This document shows, one piece after another, positions 18,508 through 27,751 of a stretch of 64,000 nt of DNA; position 1 is the stretch's first letter, and every line of letters begins with the position of its first letter. The notes under the pieces were generated by a model. It was given only the letters and a program-made list of their open reading frames with translations, did not search any database and was not told the origin of the DNA. The translations under genes were made by a program, and so were the position numbers. Location: contig NZ_LMSK01000002.1 in assembly GCF_001428385.1 (NCBI RefSeq), positions 124,001-188,000 on the forward strand, read 5' to 3'. Origin of the DNA: Rhodanobacter sp. Soil772. GTDB taxonomy: Bacteria; Pseudomonadota; Gammaproteobacteria; Xanthomonadales; Rhodanobacteraceae.

Positions 18508-19002
18508 TTAGCTGTCCGCAGCGGCCAGCGCGCGGCGCACACTGCGCAGCGCGTTCCACAGCCGTCGCTTGGCCCCGGCGCTGCTCAGCACCAGCGCCGG
18601 TTCGTCGGCCAGCACGATCTGCGCCTGATGCATCGCCGCCGCCGGCAGCGTGCGTCCCAGCGCGTGCGCCTGCGCTTCGCCGAACACCAGGTAGGCCCGC
18701 GCCTCGGGCACATCCGCAGCCAGTTGGCCGCCGCTCACCGTGACTCGCGCGGCGCGCGCCAGGGCGGCGCCGCACGCATTCAGGGCGCGGCCGAGCAAGT
18801 CGAGTTCGCGCGTGCTGCAATCCTGCGGCAACACCACCACGCAGGCGACGCTGGCTGCCATCTCCGACACCGCGGCAGCCGCGTATTCCGACCCGGCTGC
18901 CGCAGTCGGTGCAGTCCGCCGCTGCCATGGCGTCACGCCCAGCGCACGCAATACGCGGGCGCGATGGTCGGCGCTGACGTGCTGGCGCGGCAGGGCGTTC
19001 AT
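18508..19002 (-). CDS. holD: DNA polymerase III psi subunit-like protein
   Basis: 164-residue protein, poorly conserved but with two HolD features: an N-terminal RARVLRALGVTPWQRR, similar to the E. coli psi segment around LGITQW, and a C-terminal LWNALRSVRRAL helix. It sits directly before rimI as in E. coli. Psi bridges chi to the clamp loader of the replicase. The middle is Ala-rich and divergent. Its ATG overlaps the pssA stop (18999-19002). The identification rests on short motifs plus synteny. Confidence 0.65.
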   Translation of the reverse strand: MNALPRQHVSADHRARVLRALGVTPWQRRTAPTAAAGSEYAAAAVSEMAASVACVVVLPQDCSTRELDLLGRALNACGAALARAARVTVSGGQLAADVPEARAYLVFGEAQAHALGRTLPAAAMHQAQIVLADEPALVLSSAGAKRRLWNALRSVRRALAAADS

Positions 19003-19781
19003 GCCGCGCTGCGCCGCGCCCGGCGCCGATGCGTGGCCAGGCTCCAGATGGTCCACACCGGGCCGGACAACAGGTAGACCGTGAAGCCGATGAACAGTAC
19101 GCGCGGAGTGTCCAGGATCAGCAAGGCCAGCAGCAGCACCGCGATCACCATCCACACGAACGGCACGCGCTGGCGATCGCCCATCGGCAGCGACTTGAAA
19201 CTGAAGTAACGGAACCGGCTGACCATCAGCAGGCCGACCACGATCGCGATCGCCGGCGTGATGAAGCAGAAATCGCTGCCGGCCAGGCCGAACTTGTCCA
19301 CGCTCCACACGAACGACATGCACACCGCCGCCGCCGCCGGGCTGGCCAGCCCCTGGAAATAGCGTTTGTCGGCCACGCCGACCTGGGTATTGAAGCGCGC
19401 CAGCCGCAACGCGGCGCAGGCGGCGTAGATGAATGCGGCGGCCCAGCCCAGCTTGCCCCACAGCGGGCCGAAGTCGCGCAGCGCCGACAGCGACCACGTA
19501 TACATCACCAGCGCCGGCGCCAGCCCGAAGCTGACCAGGTCGGACAGCGAGTCGTACTGCACGCCGAACTCGGTCTGCGTGCCGGTCATCCGCGCCACGC
19601 GGCCGTCCATGCCGTCCAGCAGCGCGGCGATGAATACCGCGATCGCCGCCTCGGTATAACGGCCGCCGATGCTGGCGATGATCGCGTAGAAACCCGCAAA
19701 CATCGCCCCCGTGGTGAACAGGTTCGGCAGCAGGTAGATACCCCGATGACGGGGCGGACGGACAGGCAATGGCTCGCTCAT
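18999..19781 (-). CDS. pssA: CDP-diacylglycerol-serine O-phosphatidyltransferase
   Basis: Membrane enzyme making phosphatidylserine, the precursor of phosphatidylethanolamine. 260 residues with about seven to eight hydrophobic helices. The CDP-alcohol phosphotransferase signature DG-x2-AR-x8-G-x3-D-x3-D is visible starting at MDGRVARM and continuing through FGVQYDSLSD (about residues 57-80). N-terminus RGIYLLPNLFTTGAMFAGFYA is typical of the Bacillus-type (subclass II) enzyme rather than E. coli PssA. First gene of pssA-holD-rimI, with a 4-bp overlap into holD. Confidence 0.94.
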   Translation of the reverse strand: MSEPLPVRPPRHRGIYLLPNLFTTGAMFAGFYAIIASIGGRYTEAAIAVFIAALLDGMDGRVARMTGTQTEFGVQYDSLSDLVSFGLAPALVMYTWSLSALRDFGPLWGKLGWAAAFIYAACAALRLARFNTQVGVADKRYFQGLASPAAAAVCMSFVWSVDKFGLAGSDFCFITPAIAIVVGLLMVSRFRYFSFKSLPMGDRQRVPFVWMVIAVLLLALLILDTPRVLFIGFTVYLLSGPVWTIWSLATHRRRARRSAA

Positions 19782-19892
19782 GAATCAATCCGTGACAGGA
19801 TGCGCGCAGTGTAAACCATCGGCTGCTTGAGTCCGGCACGCCGGAGTGATAACAAGGTGAACCTGATATTTCACGCAAACACGGAGAACACC

Positions 19893-20315
19893 ATGCATCG
19901 TTCGCTGATTGCCGTGGCGCTGCTGTTGCTGGCCCCGCTGGCTGTTGCCCAGGTCTATAAATGGACGGACGCCAGCGGCACCGTGCACTACTCGGAAGCG
20001 CCGCCGGCACAGGGCACGAAATTCTCCAAGGTAACCACCACCGGCACGGTGGAGCCGCTGGCCGCACCGGCTTCCAGTGAAACGGCGGACCGCCGCGAAG
20101 CCCCGGCCGAACCCGCCAAGCCGGTGGCCGACACACCGGAAAACCGCAGCAAGATGTGCGATGCGCTGAAGGCCAACCTCGCCGCACTGCAGGGCAGCGG
20201 CCCGGTGACGATGCAGCAGGACGGCAAGACCGTCGCGCTCGACGACGCCCAGCGCAAGCAGCAGACCGCCTCGGCACAGGCGCAATACGACCAGTTCTGC
20301 CAGCAGGCCCGCTAA
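19893..20315 (+). CDS. Exported DUF4124 protein
   Basis: 140 residues. Signal peptide [20 protein letters not shown] with cleavage after AVA, followed by the DUF4124 core [18 protein letters not shown]. The remainder is Pro/Ala/Thr-rich, then a helical segment with [14 protein letters not shown] and [10 protein letters not shown] (two Cys, possible disulfide). The start at 19893 follows a clear CGGAGAACACC ribosome binding site; a further upstream in-frame ATG at 19827 is not used. Envelope protein; function unknown in the family. Confidence 0.85.
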   Translation: MHRSLIAVALLLLAPLAVAQVYKWTDASGTVHYSEAPPAQGTKFSKVTTTGTVEPLAAPASSETADRREAPAEPAKPVADTPENRSKMCDALKANLAALQGSGPVTMQQDGKTVALDDAQRKQQTASAQAQYDQFCQQAR

Positions 20316-20394
20316 GCCATCGCCCGCGCTGCGACACCGTCGGCATCGGGCCGGGCGGTGCCGGCGCTGACCTGCGATGGCCCCGGCAGCCCGC

Positions 20395-20400
20395 TACAAT
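20395..20400 (+). promoter_or_regulatory. Likely -10 element for proS
   Basis: TACAAT 32 bp before the proS ATG. No good -35 hexamer is at the expected spacing, so this is a partial call. Confidence 0.4.
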
Positions 20401-20431
20401 GGGCGTCTTCATTCACGCCGGAACCGCCCGC

Positions 20432-22129
20432 ATGCGCCTCAGCCAATTCCACCTGGCCACCGTCAAGGAAGTCCCTGCCGACGCCGAAATCGCCAGCCAT
20501 CGGCTGATGCTGCGCGCCGGCATGATCCGCAAGCTCGCCTCCGGCCTGTACACCTGGAGCCCGCTGGGCCTGCGCGTGCTGCGCAAGGTGGAAAACATCG
20601 TGCGCGAGGAAATGGACCGCGCCGGCGCGATCGAAATGCTGATGCCGTCGGTGCAGCCGAAGGAACTGTGGGAAGAAACCGGCCGCTGGGAAAAATTCGG
20701 CGGCCAGCTGCTGAAAATCAAGGATCGCAAGGGCCAGGAATTCTGCTATGGCCCGACCCATGAAGAAGTGGTTACCGACTTTGCCCGCAACGAGCTGAAA
20801 AGCTACAAGCAGCTGCCGGTCAATTTCTACCAGATCCAGACCAAGTTCCGCGACGAGATCCGCCCGCGTTTCGGCGTGATGCGCGCGCGCGAATTCCTGA
20901 TGAAGGACGCTTATTCGTTTCACCTGACCCAGGCATCGCTGGCCGAGACCTACGCGGTGATGTACCAGGCTTATTCGCGCATTTTCACCCGCCTTGGCCT
21001 GACCTTCCGCGCGGTGCAGGCCGATACCGGCGCCATCGGCGGCAATGCCAGCCACGAATTCCAGGTATTGGCCGATTCCGGCGAGGATGCCATCGTGTTT
21101 TCCGACGGCTCGGATTACGCCGCGAATATCGAGAAGGCCGAGGCGCTGGCGCCGGCCGCCGGCCGCCCTGCCCCTGGCGCCACCCTGCAGCGGGTAGACA
21201 CGCCCACCCAGAAAACCATCGACGACATTGTCGGCTTCCTCAAGGTCAGCCCGCAGCAATGCGTGAAGACCCTGCTGGTGCGCGGTCGCGATGGCCTGGT
21301 CGCGCTGTGCCTGCGCGGCGACCACGAGATCAACGCGGTCAAGGCCGGCAAGCTGGCCGAGCTGCCGGACGAATCGGTGCTCGCCAGCGAGGAGGAAATC
21401 CTCGCCGCCACCGGCACGCGCCCCGGCTTCATCGGGCCGGTCGGCCTGCCGGCGTCGATCCCGGTGATCGTCGACCGCGACGCCGCCGTGCTCGCCGACT
21501 TCGTCTGCGGCGGCAATGTCGACCGCACGCATTGCACCGGCGCGAACTGGGATCGCGATGCGCGCATCACCCGCGTCGCCGACCTGCGCAACGTGGTCGA
21601 GGGCGACCTTTCCCCCGACGGCCAGGGCCTGCTGCACCTCGCCCGCGGCATCGAGGTCGGCCACGTGTTCCAGCTCGGCACGAAGTACGCCGAGGCGCTC
21701 GACGCCACTGTGGTGGACGAAACCGGCAAGCCGCAGGTGATGGCCATGGGCTGCTACGGCATCGGCGTCAGTCGCATCGTCGCCGCCGCGATCGAGCAGC
21801 GCCATGACGAAGCCGGCATCCTCTGGCCGGAAGCGATGGCGCCATGGCGGGTGGTGGTGTGCGTGATCAACCCGAAACATTCGCCCGCCGTCAGTGCGGC
21901 GGCCGAAGCGCTGTATCAGGCGCTGGGCCAGCGCGGCATCGAGGCCTTGCTGGACGATCGCGGCGTACGCGCCGGCAGCATGTTCGCCGACATGGAGCTG
22001 ATCGGCATCCCGCACCGCGTCGTGGTCAGCGAGCGCGGGTTGGCCGCGGGCACGCTGGAATATCGCGCCCGCGAAGACAGCGAAAGCCGGTCACTCGACG
22101 AAGACGAACTGTTTGCCCTGCTTGGCTGA
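20432..22129 (+). CDS. proS: Prolyl-tRNA synthetase
   Basis: Class II synthetase of the bacterial type with an inserted editing domain. 565 residues from [15 protein letters not shown] (the longer upstream frame overlaps the DUF4124 gene in another frame and is spurious). Motif 1 region [18 protein letters not shown], motif 2 [21 protein letters not shown], the YbaK-like insertion about 230-390 ([21 protein letters not shown]), and motif 3 [19 protein letters not shown] clear terminator follows at 22152-22180. Confidence 0.97.
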   Translation: MRLSQFHLATVKEVPADAEIASHRLMLRAGMIRKLASGLYTWSPLGLRVLRKVENIVREEMDRAGAIEMLMPSVQPKELWEETGRWEKFGGQLLKIKDRKGQEFCYGPTHEEVVTDFARNELKSYKQLPVNFYQIQTKFRDEIRPRFGVMRAREFLMKDAYSFHLTQASLAETYAVMYQAYSRIFTRLGLTFRAVQADTGAIGGNASHEFQVLADSGEDAIVFSDGSDYAANIEKAEALAPAAGRPAPGATLQRVDTPTQKTIDDIVGFLKVSPQQCVKTLLVRGRDGLVALCLRGDHEINAVKAGKLAELPDESVLASEEEILAATGTRPGFIGPVGLPASIPVIVDRDAAVLADFVCGGNVDRTHCTGANWDRDARITRVADLRNVVEGDLSPDGQGLLHLARGIEVGHVFQLGTKYAEALDATVVDETGKPQVMAMGCYGIGVSRIVAAAIEQRHDEAGILWPEAMAPWRVVVCVINPKHSPAVSAAAEALYQALGQRGIEALLDDRGVRAGSMFADMELIGIPHRVVVSERGLAAGTLEYRAREDSESRSLDEDELFALLG

Positions 22130-22151
22130 ACCGGCCAGTTACCGCATTAAC

Positions 22152-22180
22152 CAAAACGGCCGCCCGGTGCGGCCGTTTTG
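22152..22180 (+). terminator. Terminator of proS
   Basis: Perfect 12-bp stem CAAAACGGCCGC / GCGGCCGTTTTG around a 5-base loop, ending in TTTTG, 22 bp after the proS stop. Confidence 0.85.
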
Positions 22181-22248
22181 CATTTGCCGCAATGGAATCG
22201 CCGAACGCGCCTGATTCAAAACCGGTCGCACCATTAATTACTTTTAAT

Positions 22249-22265
22249 GTGAAAACACATTTCAC
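22249..22265. promoter_or_regulatory. Dyad operator-like site upstream of the H-NS-like gene
   Basis: GTGAAA-ACACA-TTTCAC, a perfect 6-bp inverted repeat with a 5-bp spacer, inside an AT-rich patch (about 22228-22270) unusual for this genome. It resembles a CRP/FNR-type half-site pair, but the spacing is wrong for canonical TGTGA-N6-TCACA. A CATAAT box at 22350-22355 may be the -10 of the following gene. Confidence 0.4.
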
Positions 22266-22408
22266 ACAGTGCCCCGCGCTTTACAAGGATTCTGCAAATA
22301 AGCGAGAATCCGGACTGCAACAACTTCCAGTGCGTCAGGCCTTGTTTCCCATAATGGCCGGACCCTAGCCAAATCATTTATTCGCCGATACTCACCCGGG
22401 AGTCCGTC

Positions 22409-22732
22409 ATGGCCGTCGACATCAAGAACCTCAATCACAACCAGCTCAACGACCTGATCAGCAAGGCACAGGTTCGCCAGAATGAACTGCGCAAGGAAAA
22501 GGTAGCCAAGCTGCGCGAGAAAGTGCATGCCTTGATCAAGGCCGAGGGTTATGCCTTCGAGGACATTTTCGGCAGCACGCGCGGCAAGGCCAAGCGCACC
22601 ACCGGTACCGTCGCGCCGAAGTACCGCAACCCGGCCAATCCCGCACAGACCTGGTCCGGCCGCGGCAAGCGTCCGCATTGGTTCAACGATGCGCTGAAGG
22701 CCGGCAAGAAGGAAAAGGATCTGGCGATCTGA
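22409..22732 (+). CDS. H-NS family nucleoid-associated protein
   Basis: 107 residues. An N-terminal coiled-coil oligomerisation segment (about 10-50, rich in K/E/L: NELRKEKVAKLREKVHALI) is followed by a linker and the C-terminal DNA-binding domain YRNPANPAQTWSGRGKRPHW, which carries the H-NS core TWSGRGKRP in the position of TWTGRGR. It binds AT-rich, often foreign, DNA and silences it. The AT-rich upstream region fits autoregulation. Stand-alone gene with its own terminator. Confidence 0.93.
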   Translation: MAVDIKNLNHNQLNDLISKAQVRQNELRKEKVAKLREKVHALIKAEGYAFEDIFGSTRGKAKRTTGTVAPKYRNPANPAQTWSGRGKRPHWFNDALKAGKKEKDLAI

Positions 22733-22755
22733 TCGCTGTTCCGTTAGCCGCTTCA

Positions 22756-22792
22756 ACAAAAAGCGCCGGCTTGATGCCGGCGCTTTTTGTTG
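22756..22792 (+). terminator. Terminator of the H-NS-like gene
   Basis: AACAAAAAGCGCCGGC / GCCGGCGCTTTTTGTT, a 16-bp perfect stem with loop TTGAT and a T-run, 24 bp after the stop codon. Confidence 0.92.
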
Positions 22793-22842
22793 GTTCCAGG
22801 GTAATGCTGCATTCGCTTGAGTGGGCAAGCACATGCTTGATT

Positions 22843-22955
22843 CCTCCCCCCTGCAAAGCGGGGGGTGGTTTTTGATCTTGCCTTGGCCAAGAGCAACCCC
22901 TCACCTGAAGGACTCCCTTTGGTCGCCCAACCCTCCCCTGCCTTGCAGGGGAGGG
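22843..22955. repeat. Two CCCTCCCC-type hairpins
   Basis: Two short GC-rich palindromes in the 300-bp gap 22733-23032: CCTCCCCCCTGC...GCGGGGGGTGG at 22843-22867, and CCCTCCCCTGC / GCAGGGGAGGG at 22931-22955 (perfect 11-bp arms, loop CTT). The same motif family recurs near 24.8, 25.2, 34.8, 37.4, 40.0, 43.5 and 51.0 kb. No gene seen in this gap. Confidence 0.7.
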
Positions 22956-23032
22956 GGCGAAGGTGCCGAGCGGGTTCGTCGTCTTGATGGACAAGGCAGA
23001 CGACATGAGCCGCGCCTTCGGCCATTCCTGAT

Positions 23033-24313
23033 TTATAAAGATCTTCGGGGTGAAACCAGCAGGTCGCCGAACATCAACCCCGCCACCAGCGACACCAGCA
23101 GGGTTATCAGCAACAGGCCGGTATCCACGCTCAGCGTGGTATCGCGTTCGAGCAGGAACGACACGCTGCGAAAGCCCACGCTGCCCGGCACCAGCAGCAG
23201 GATGCCCGGCTCGCGGATGACCGCACCCGGCCGGTGTGCGAAGCGCGCGTAGACGTTCGCCAGCGCGCCCAGCAGCAGGCCGCCCAGGAACACGCCCACC
23301 GGTGCGCTCGGCAGCGAGCCGGAGATCGCCCCGCCCCAGCGCGTGGCCTGGTAGCCCACCACCACCGCCACGATCACCACCGGCCAGTCGCGCCGGGCCG
23401 CGCGGAACAGGATCGCGAACGCCACCGCCGCGACCAGCAGGGCCGGGTAGTCGGTCCAGGTCGGCAGTGCCGGCAACGCGAAGTCGCGCGCGGTGATGCC
23501 CACCGCGGCACACAGCTGGGTTGCCGCGATGGTGCCGAAGGTGAGCTTGAGCAGGGTCGACATCGCGCCGCCCATGCGCGCCATGCCGGAAACCAGATGC
23601 TGGCTGGAAATCTCGCGCACGGCGGTGGTCAGCGACATGCCCGGCACCAGGATGATCAGGCTGGCCAGCACCACCGACTTGATCGCCAGCGGCACCACGA
23701 ACGCGCTCACCACGATCGCCACGGTGGTCGCCACCAGCGCGCTGATCGCATCGCTGGCCACCGCCAATCGCGGCCGACTGCCCGCGAGCAGGGTGATGCA
23801 GCCGATGATCACGCCGATCACCCCGGCCACCACCAGGTCCACCCAGGAACTGTGCAGGAACAACGCCGCGATGCTGGCGGCGGACAAGCCGTAACTGGCG
23901 ATCGAGCCGATCTTCTCGCGCCGCGTGTCCGGTCGGCCCAGTTCGCGCAGCCGGCGGAAGCCCTCGCGCAGATCCAGTTCGCCGGCAATCGCGCGGTCGG
24001 CGATGTCGTCGGCCTGGCACAACCGCTCCAGGTTCACCTCGCCCGGCGTCAGCCGCATCACCTGGGTGGTCTGCGCCACGCCTTCCTCGCCCTGGGTCGA
24101 GTCGGCGAAGGAAATGATGATCGCGGTAGGGCTGGACCAGACGTCGGCGGACAGCCCCAGCCGCAGCGCCGCACCGGCCACCGCCATTTCCAGCCGCGGC
24201 GCCGAAGTGCCGTACTGATGCAGCCGCCGCGCCAGTTCCAGCAGGAACGCGATACGCGTGGCCGACGCCGTGGTGGCGAACTGCTGCCGGCTGAGGGTGT
24301 CGCCCGCGCTCAT
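23033..24313 (-). CDS. ThrE family threonine/serine exporter
   Basis: 426-residue inner-membrane protein fusing both halves of the family: N-terminal ThrE domain with a long amphipathic region (RRLHQYGTSAPRLEMAVA, LWSSPTA-like DVWSSPTAIIISFAD), then about ten transmembrane helices including the C-terminal ThrE_2 part (GILLLVPGSVGFRSVSFLLE). Exports small hydroxy amino acids in characterised members. The start at 24313 (MSAGDTLSRQQ) overlaps the stop of the upstream nfeD-like gene by ATGA, so the pair is coupled. Confidence 0.85.
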   Translation of the reverse strand: MSAGDTLSRQQFATTASATRIAFLLELARRLHQYGTSAPRLEMAVAGAALRLGLSADVWSSPTAIIISFADSTQGEEGVAQTTQVMRLTPGEVNLERLCQADDIADRAIAGELDLREGFRRLRELGRPDTRREKIGSIASYGLSAASIAALFLHSSWVDLVVAGVIGVIIGCITLLAGSRPRLAVASDAISALVATTVAIVVSAFVVPLAIKSVVLASLIILVPGMSLTTAVREISSQHLVSGMARMGGAMSTLLKLTFGTIAATQLCAAVGITARDFALPALPTWTDYPALLVAAVAFAILFRAARRDWPVVIVAVVVGYQATRWGGAISGSLPSAPVGVFLGGLLLGALANVYARFAHRPGAVIREPGILLLVPGSVGFRSVSFLLERDTTLSVDTGLLLITLLVSLVAGLMFGDLLVSPRRSL

Positions 24314-24759
24314 GCCGCCGCGCGCACCTGCAGCGTGGTGCCTTCCACCGCGACCACCTCCACCGTGGTGCCCAGCGGCAGGTCCGGCCCGCTGACCAGC
24401 CACTGGCCGTCGCCCACGCGGGCTTTGCCGCGACCGTTGACGATCGGCTCGATCAGCTCGTAGCGCTGGCCGATCAACTGTTCGGCGCGACGGTTCAGCC
24501 GCTCGTCACCGGGCACGCGGCGCTCCAGCCTGGGCCGCAGCCAGCGCGCATAGCCCACGCAGGAGGCGAACGCGAGCAGGCCGAACAGCACCGCCTGCAC
24601 CAGCAGGCCCAGCGTCGGATCGGCCCACAGCACCACGCCCATCGCGGCGGCACCCAGGCCGATCCACAACAGAAAATAGCCGGGCAGCAGCAACTCGCCG
24701 GCAATCAGCAGCAGCGCCAGGATCCACCACAGGTAATGCGTCGCAATCTGTTCAAGCAT
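24310..24759 (-). CDS. NfeD-like membrane protein
   Basis: 149 residues. Three to four N-terminal hydrophobic helices (ILALLLIAGELLLPGYFLLWIG and following) and a C-terminal OB-fold domain (about 85-149, GRGKARVGDGQWLVSGPDLPLGTTVEVVAVEG). This is the short NfeD type that pairs with SPFH proteins to organise membrane microdomains; the SPFH partner lies 479 bp upstream, separated by a DUF559 gene. Overlaps the ThrE-like gene by 4 bp. Confidence 0.88.
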   Translation of the reverse strand: MLEQIATHYLWWILALLLIAGELLLPGYFLLWIGLGAAAMGVVLWADPTLGLLVQAVLFGLLAFASCVGYARWLRPRLERRVPGDERLNRRAEQLIGQRYELIEPIVNGRGKARVGDGQWLVSGPDLPLGTTVEVVAVEGTTLQVRAAA

Positions 24760-24784
24760 GAGGAGCTTCCGGGTTGGCGAGACT

Positions 24785-24810
24785 CCCCTCTCCCATTCAT
24801 GGGAGAGGGG
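24785..24810. repeat. CCCCTCTCCC palindrome at the 3' end of the DUF559 gene
   Basis: CCCCTCTCCC-ATTCAT-GGGAGAGGGG, perfect 10-bp arms. It abuts and partly encodes the Pro-rich end of the DUF559 reading frame (PSPPAPLP). Confidence 0.8.
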
Positions 24811-25153
24811 CCGGGGGAGAGGGTGCTTCGACGATCAGACGAATCTGCTCCAGCACCGCCTCCGTACGATTCAATACATCGTGGTTCCAGAAACGCAGCA
24901 CGGTCAGTCCCTGCGCTGCCAGCCAGTGGTCACGCTGGCGATCATAGGTGACTTGATCGCCATGTTGTGCGCCATCGACTTCGATAACCAAGTGCTGCTC
25001 AAGGCAAATGAAATCGACGATATAGGGCCCAATCGGTTTTTGCCGCTTGAATTTCAATCCCAGGAAGCGGTGGGCGCGCAGGTGATACCACATGCGTTGT
25101 TCCGCAGGTGTCTGGGCACTGCGCATGACCTTGGCGTTTGCGAGGTTGTCCAT
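24797..25153 (-). CDS. DUF559 protein, Vsr/PD-(D/E)XK-like endonuclease fold
   Basis: 118 residues. DUF559 proteins share the fold of the very-short-patch repair nuclease. Visible core: AQTPAEQRMWYHLRAHRF, FKRQKPIGPYIVDFICLEQHLVIEVDGAQH (Asp and Glu-x-Asp ligands, about 45-73), then YDRQRDHWLAAQGLTVLRFWNHDVL. The C-terminal PSPPAPLP is translated from a CCCTCTCC-type repeat. Inserted between nfeD-like and SPFH genes, which normally are neighbours, and flanked on both sides by related palindromes. Activity unproven. Confidence 0.82.
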   Translation of the reverse strand: MDNLANAKVMRSAQTPAEQRMWYHLRAHRFLGLKFKRQKPIGPYIVDFICLEQHLVIEVDGAQHGDQVTYDRQRDHWLAAQGLTVLRFWNHDVLNRTEAVLEQIRLIVEAPSPPAPLP

Positions 25154-25230
25154 GCCCTCTCTCCGGCTTCATGCCCTCTCCGCGGCTTCGTGCCCTCTCC
25201 CCAACCCCTCTCCTGCAAGCGGGAGAGGGG
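25150..25230. repeat. CCCTCTCC repeat cluster upstream of DUF559 gene
   Basis: Three direct copies of TTCRTGCCCTCTCC-like units, then a palindrome CCCCTCTCC...GGGAGAGGGG at 25205-25230. Together with the palindrome at 24785-24810 it brackets the DUF559 gene. Confidence 0.75.
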
Positions 25231-25237
25231 CACAAGA

Positions 25238-26182
25238 TCAACGCAGCGGCGGCTGGATGGCGGCCGGCTTCTGCTGCTGGCCGAGCGATTCCTTGGCCAG
25301 CTCGGCGATGCCGGCCAGCGAGCCGAGGATGCCGGTGGCCTCGATCGGCAGCAGCAGCATCTTCTGGTTCGGCGACTTGGCCATTTCCTTCAGCGCCTCG
25401 ACGTAGTTGTTGGCGACGAAGTAGTTCAGCGCGTTGACGTTGCCGTTGGCGATCGCGTCGGACACCATCGTGGTCGCCTTCGCTTCGGCCTCGGCCGAAC
25501 GCTCGCGCGCCTCGGCGGTGCGGAACGCGGCCTCCTTCTCGCCTTCGGCGGCCAGGATCACCGACTGTTTCTCGCCCTCGGCCTTGAGGATCGCCGCCTG
25601 GCGAAAACCTTCGGCATCGAGGATGTTCGCGCGCTTCTCGCGCTCGGCCTTCATCTGCCGCGCCATCGCGTCGATCAAGTCGCGCGGCGGCGCGATGTCC
25701 TTGATCTCGATGCGGTTGACCTTGACGCCCCACGGGTGAGTCGCCTCGTCCACCACCTTGAGCAGCTTGGCGTTGATCGCATCGCGCTGGCTCAGGCTTT
25801 CGTCCAGGTCCATCGAGCCCAGCACGGTACGGATATTGGTCATCACCAGCGCCAGCGAGGCCTGCTCCAGGTTGGACACCTCATACGCCGCCTTGGACGC
25901 GTCCAGCACCTGGTAGAACACCACGCCGTCGACGCGCACCACCGCGTTGTCCTTGGTGATCACGTCCTGGCTGGGCACGTCCAGCACCTGCTCCATCATG
26001 TTGATCTTGCGGCCCACTGCCTGGTAGACCGGGATCAGGAAATGCAGCCCCGGACTCAGCGTGCGGGTGTACTTGCCGAACGTTTCCACCGTCCATTCGA
26101 AGCCCTGCGGCACGATGCGCACCAGCTTGGCCACGCCGATGATGACCACGGCCACGATAACCAACGCGAGTAGCTGTCCCAT
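25238..26182 (-). CDS. qmcA: SPFH/stomatin-like membrane protein (QmcA type)
   Basis: 314 residues: N-terminal membrane anchor [20 protein letters not shown], then the SPFH/band 7 domain ([67 protein letters not shown]) and a long coiled coil rich in Ala/Glu (about 180-255). Scaffolds functional membrane microdomains with NfeD partners. An ATG four codons further upstream (26194) is an alternative start. The open frame continues upstream into the kinase gene's antisense and is not coding there. Confidence 0.9.
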   Translation of the reverse strand: MGQLLALVIVAVVIIGVAKLVRIVPQGFEWTVETFGKYTRTLSPGLHFLIPVYQAVGRKINMMEQVLDVPSQDVITKDNAVVRVDGVVFYQVLDASKAAYEVSNLEQASLALVMTNIRTVLGSMDLDESLSQRDAINAKLLKVVDEATHPWGVKVNRIEIKDIAPPRDLIDAMARQMKAEREKRANILDAEGFRQAAILKAEGEKQSVILAAEGEKEAAFRTAEARERSAEAEAKATTMVSDAIANGNVNALNYFVANNYVEALKEMAKSPNQKMLLLPIEATGILGSLAGIAELAKESLGQQQKPAAIQPPLR

Positions 26183-26241
26183 TGCCCACCCCATGTCCTG
26201 AAGAAGGCTTGAGTATAGGCGAGGCCGTGCCGCTTCGAGCG

Positions 26242-27627
26242 CTATCGGGCCGCCGTTTGCGGCAGGCGCAGGCTTACCCGCAGGCCACCGCCTTCGCGGT
26301 TGGCCAGCAGCACGCGGCCGCCGTGCGCCTCGGTGATCTCGCGCGCCAACGCCAGCCCCAGCCCGGTGCCGGAACGCTTGGTCGAATAGAACGGCAACAG
26401 CGCCTGCGCCAGCACCGTCTCGCTCATGCCGGGGCCGCGGTCGGCCACCTCGATGCGCAGTTCGTTGCCGACATCCAGGATCGACAGCGTGACCTCGTCG
26501 TCCGCCCCACCCGACTCGTGCGCGTTCTTGATCAGGTTGATCAGCACCTGCTCGATCTGCACCGCATCGAAATGCCCCGGCCGCGCCGGCACCGGCGCCG
26601 CCAGACGGTACTGGCAATGCAGCGCCAGTCCGTCGAGGAACGGCTTCCACTCGATGTCCGCCGGCTGCGGCGTGGGCAGCTTGGCGAAGCTGGCGTAGCC
26701 GGCGATGAAGCGGTGCAGGTGCAGCGCGCGTTCGCCGATGGTGGCGAACACGCCGGGCAGCCGCTCGATCTGGCCGCGACGGGCCAGTTCCGCGCCGGAG
26801 TGCGCCAGCGAAGTGATCGGCGCCAGCGAATTGTTGAGCTCGTGGCTGATCACCCGGATCACCCGCTTCCAGGTCGCCACTTCCTGCCGCGACAGCTCGC
26901 GCGTCATGCGCCGGAACAGGTGCAGCCGATGCGGCCGGCCCTGCAGCCGGAACGCGCGCTGCGACAGGTGGAAGGTTTCCTCGCCACCGTCCATCTCCAC
27001 GCTGAGCAAGGCATCCTCGCCGCTGTCCACCGCCTTGCGCAGCGCTTCGGGCGCCTCGGCCAGCAACTCGGCGAAGTCCAGCCCGACCAGGCTGCGGCCT
27101 TCGTTGAACAAATGCCGCGAGGCGATGTTCGCGTAGGCCACCCGGCCGATCGCATCGGTCAGCACCAGCGCCACCGGGGTGTTCTGCACCACCGTGTCCA
27201 GCAGCAGCTCGCGCTGCACTAGGTGCTGGCGCTGCTCGCGCAAGGTGTGCCCCAGCGCGTTGTGCATGCGGATCAGCTCGCCCAGCTCGTCGCGCCGGTC
27301 GACCGCGATCGAGAAACTGAAATCGCCGTCGCGATAGCTGGCCACCGCGCCTTCCAGCGCGCGCAGCAGCCGGCTTACCGGCGCCATCACCCGGCCGGCC
27401 AGCCAGAACGCCAGCGGCAGCAGCACGACCACACTGGCCAGCAAGCCGCCGTAGACGCCCAGCTGCATCGGCGCGCGTATCGACAACGCCAGGTCCTTGC
27501 GCAGCCACACCAGCAACTGCGGCAGCGGCCACTGGGTGACGCCGGCGTAGATCAGCGCACCGGCCAGGCCGGCCACGGCCAGCAAGAAGGTCAGGCGCCC
27601 CTGCAGCGAATTCAGGCGACGCCACAT
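26242..27627 (-). CDS. NtrY-type sensor histidine kinase
   Basis: 461-residue membrane kinase, the presumed partner of the response regulator at 28158-29501. Order: TM1 (about 12-31), short periplasmic loop, TM2 (about 58-78), HAMP-like linker (80-130), PAS domain (about 140-200), HisKA with [16 protein letters not shown] (phospho-acceptor His 262), HATPase with [11 protein letters not shown] (N box), DRGPGMS (G1) and [12 protein letters not shown] (G2). The small periplasmic loop suggests sensing in or at the membrane, as in envelope stress kinases. Start at 27627 ([10 protein letters not shown]) matches the first basic/hydrophobic segment. Confidence 0.93.
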   Translation of the reverse strand: MWRRLNSLQGRLTFLLAVAGLAGALIYAGVTQWPLPQLLVWLRKDLALSIRAPMQLGVYGGLLASVVVLLPLAFWLAGRVMAPVSRLLRALEGAVASYRDGDFSFSIAVDRRDELGELIRMHNALGHTLREQRQHLVQRELLLDTVVQNTPVALVLTDAIGRVAYANIASRHLFNEGRSLVGLDFAELLAEAPEALRKAVDSGEDALLSVEMDGGEETFHLSQRAFRLQGRPHRLHLFRRMTRELSRQEVATWKRVIRVISHELNNSLAPITSLAHSGAELARRGQIERLPGVFATIGERALHLHRFIAGYASFAKLPTPQPADIEWKPFLDGLALHCQYRLAAPVPARPGHFDAVQIEQVLINLIKNAHESGGADDEVTLSILDVGNELRIEVADRGPGMSETVLAQALLPFYSTKRSGTGLGLALAREITEAHGGRVLLANREGGGLRVSLRLPQTAAR

Positions 27628-27751
27628 CGGCTGTTCTCCTCGACGGGGAAACGCCGGCTCCGAGCCTGTGAAAAACTGCGCGTCCTGCGCAATTTTTCGG
27701 CCGCGAGTCCGGCGCATGGCCGGACTGAGAGGCTGGAAAAGTCACAGCCGC

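Noticed and set aside
22249..22265. Canonical CRP site
   Set aside because: Half-sites TGTGA and TCACA are 9 bp apart rather than 6, so it is listed only as a generic dyad.
25238..27745. 835-codon minus-strand frame spanning the SPFH and kinase genes
   Set aside because: Only its last 314 codons (SPFH protein) are real; the front part is an alternative frame of the histidine kinase gene.
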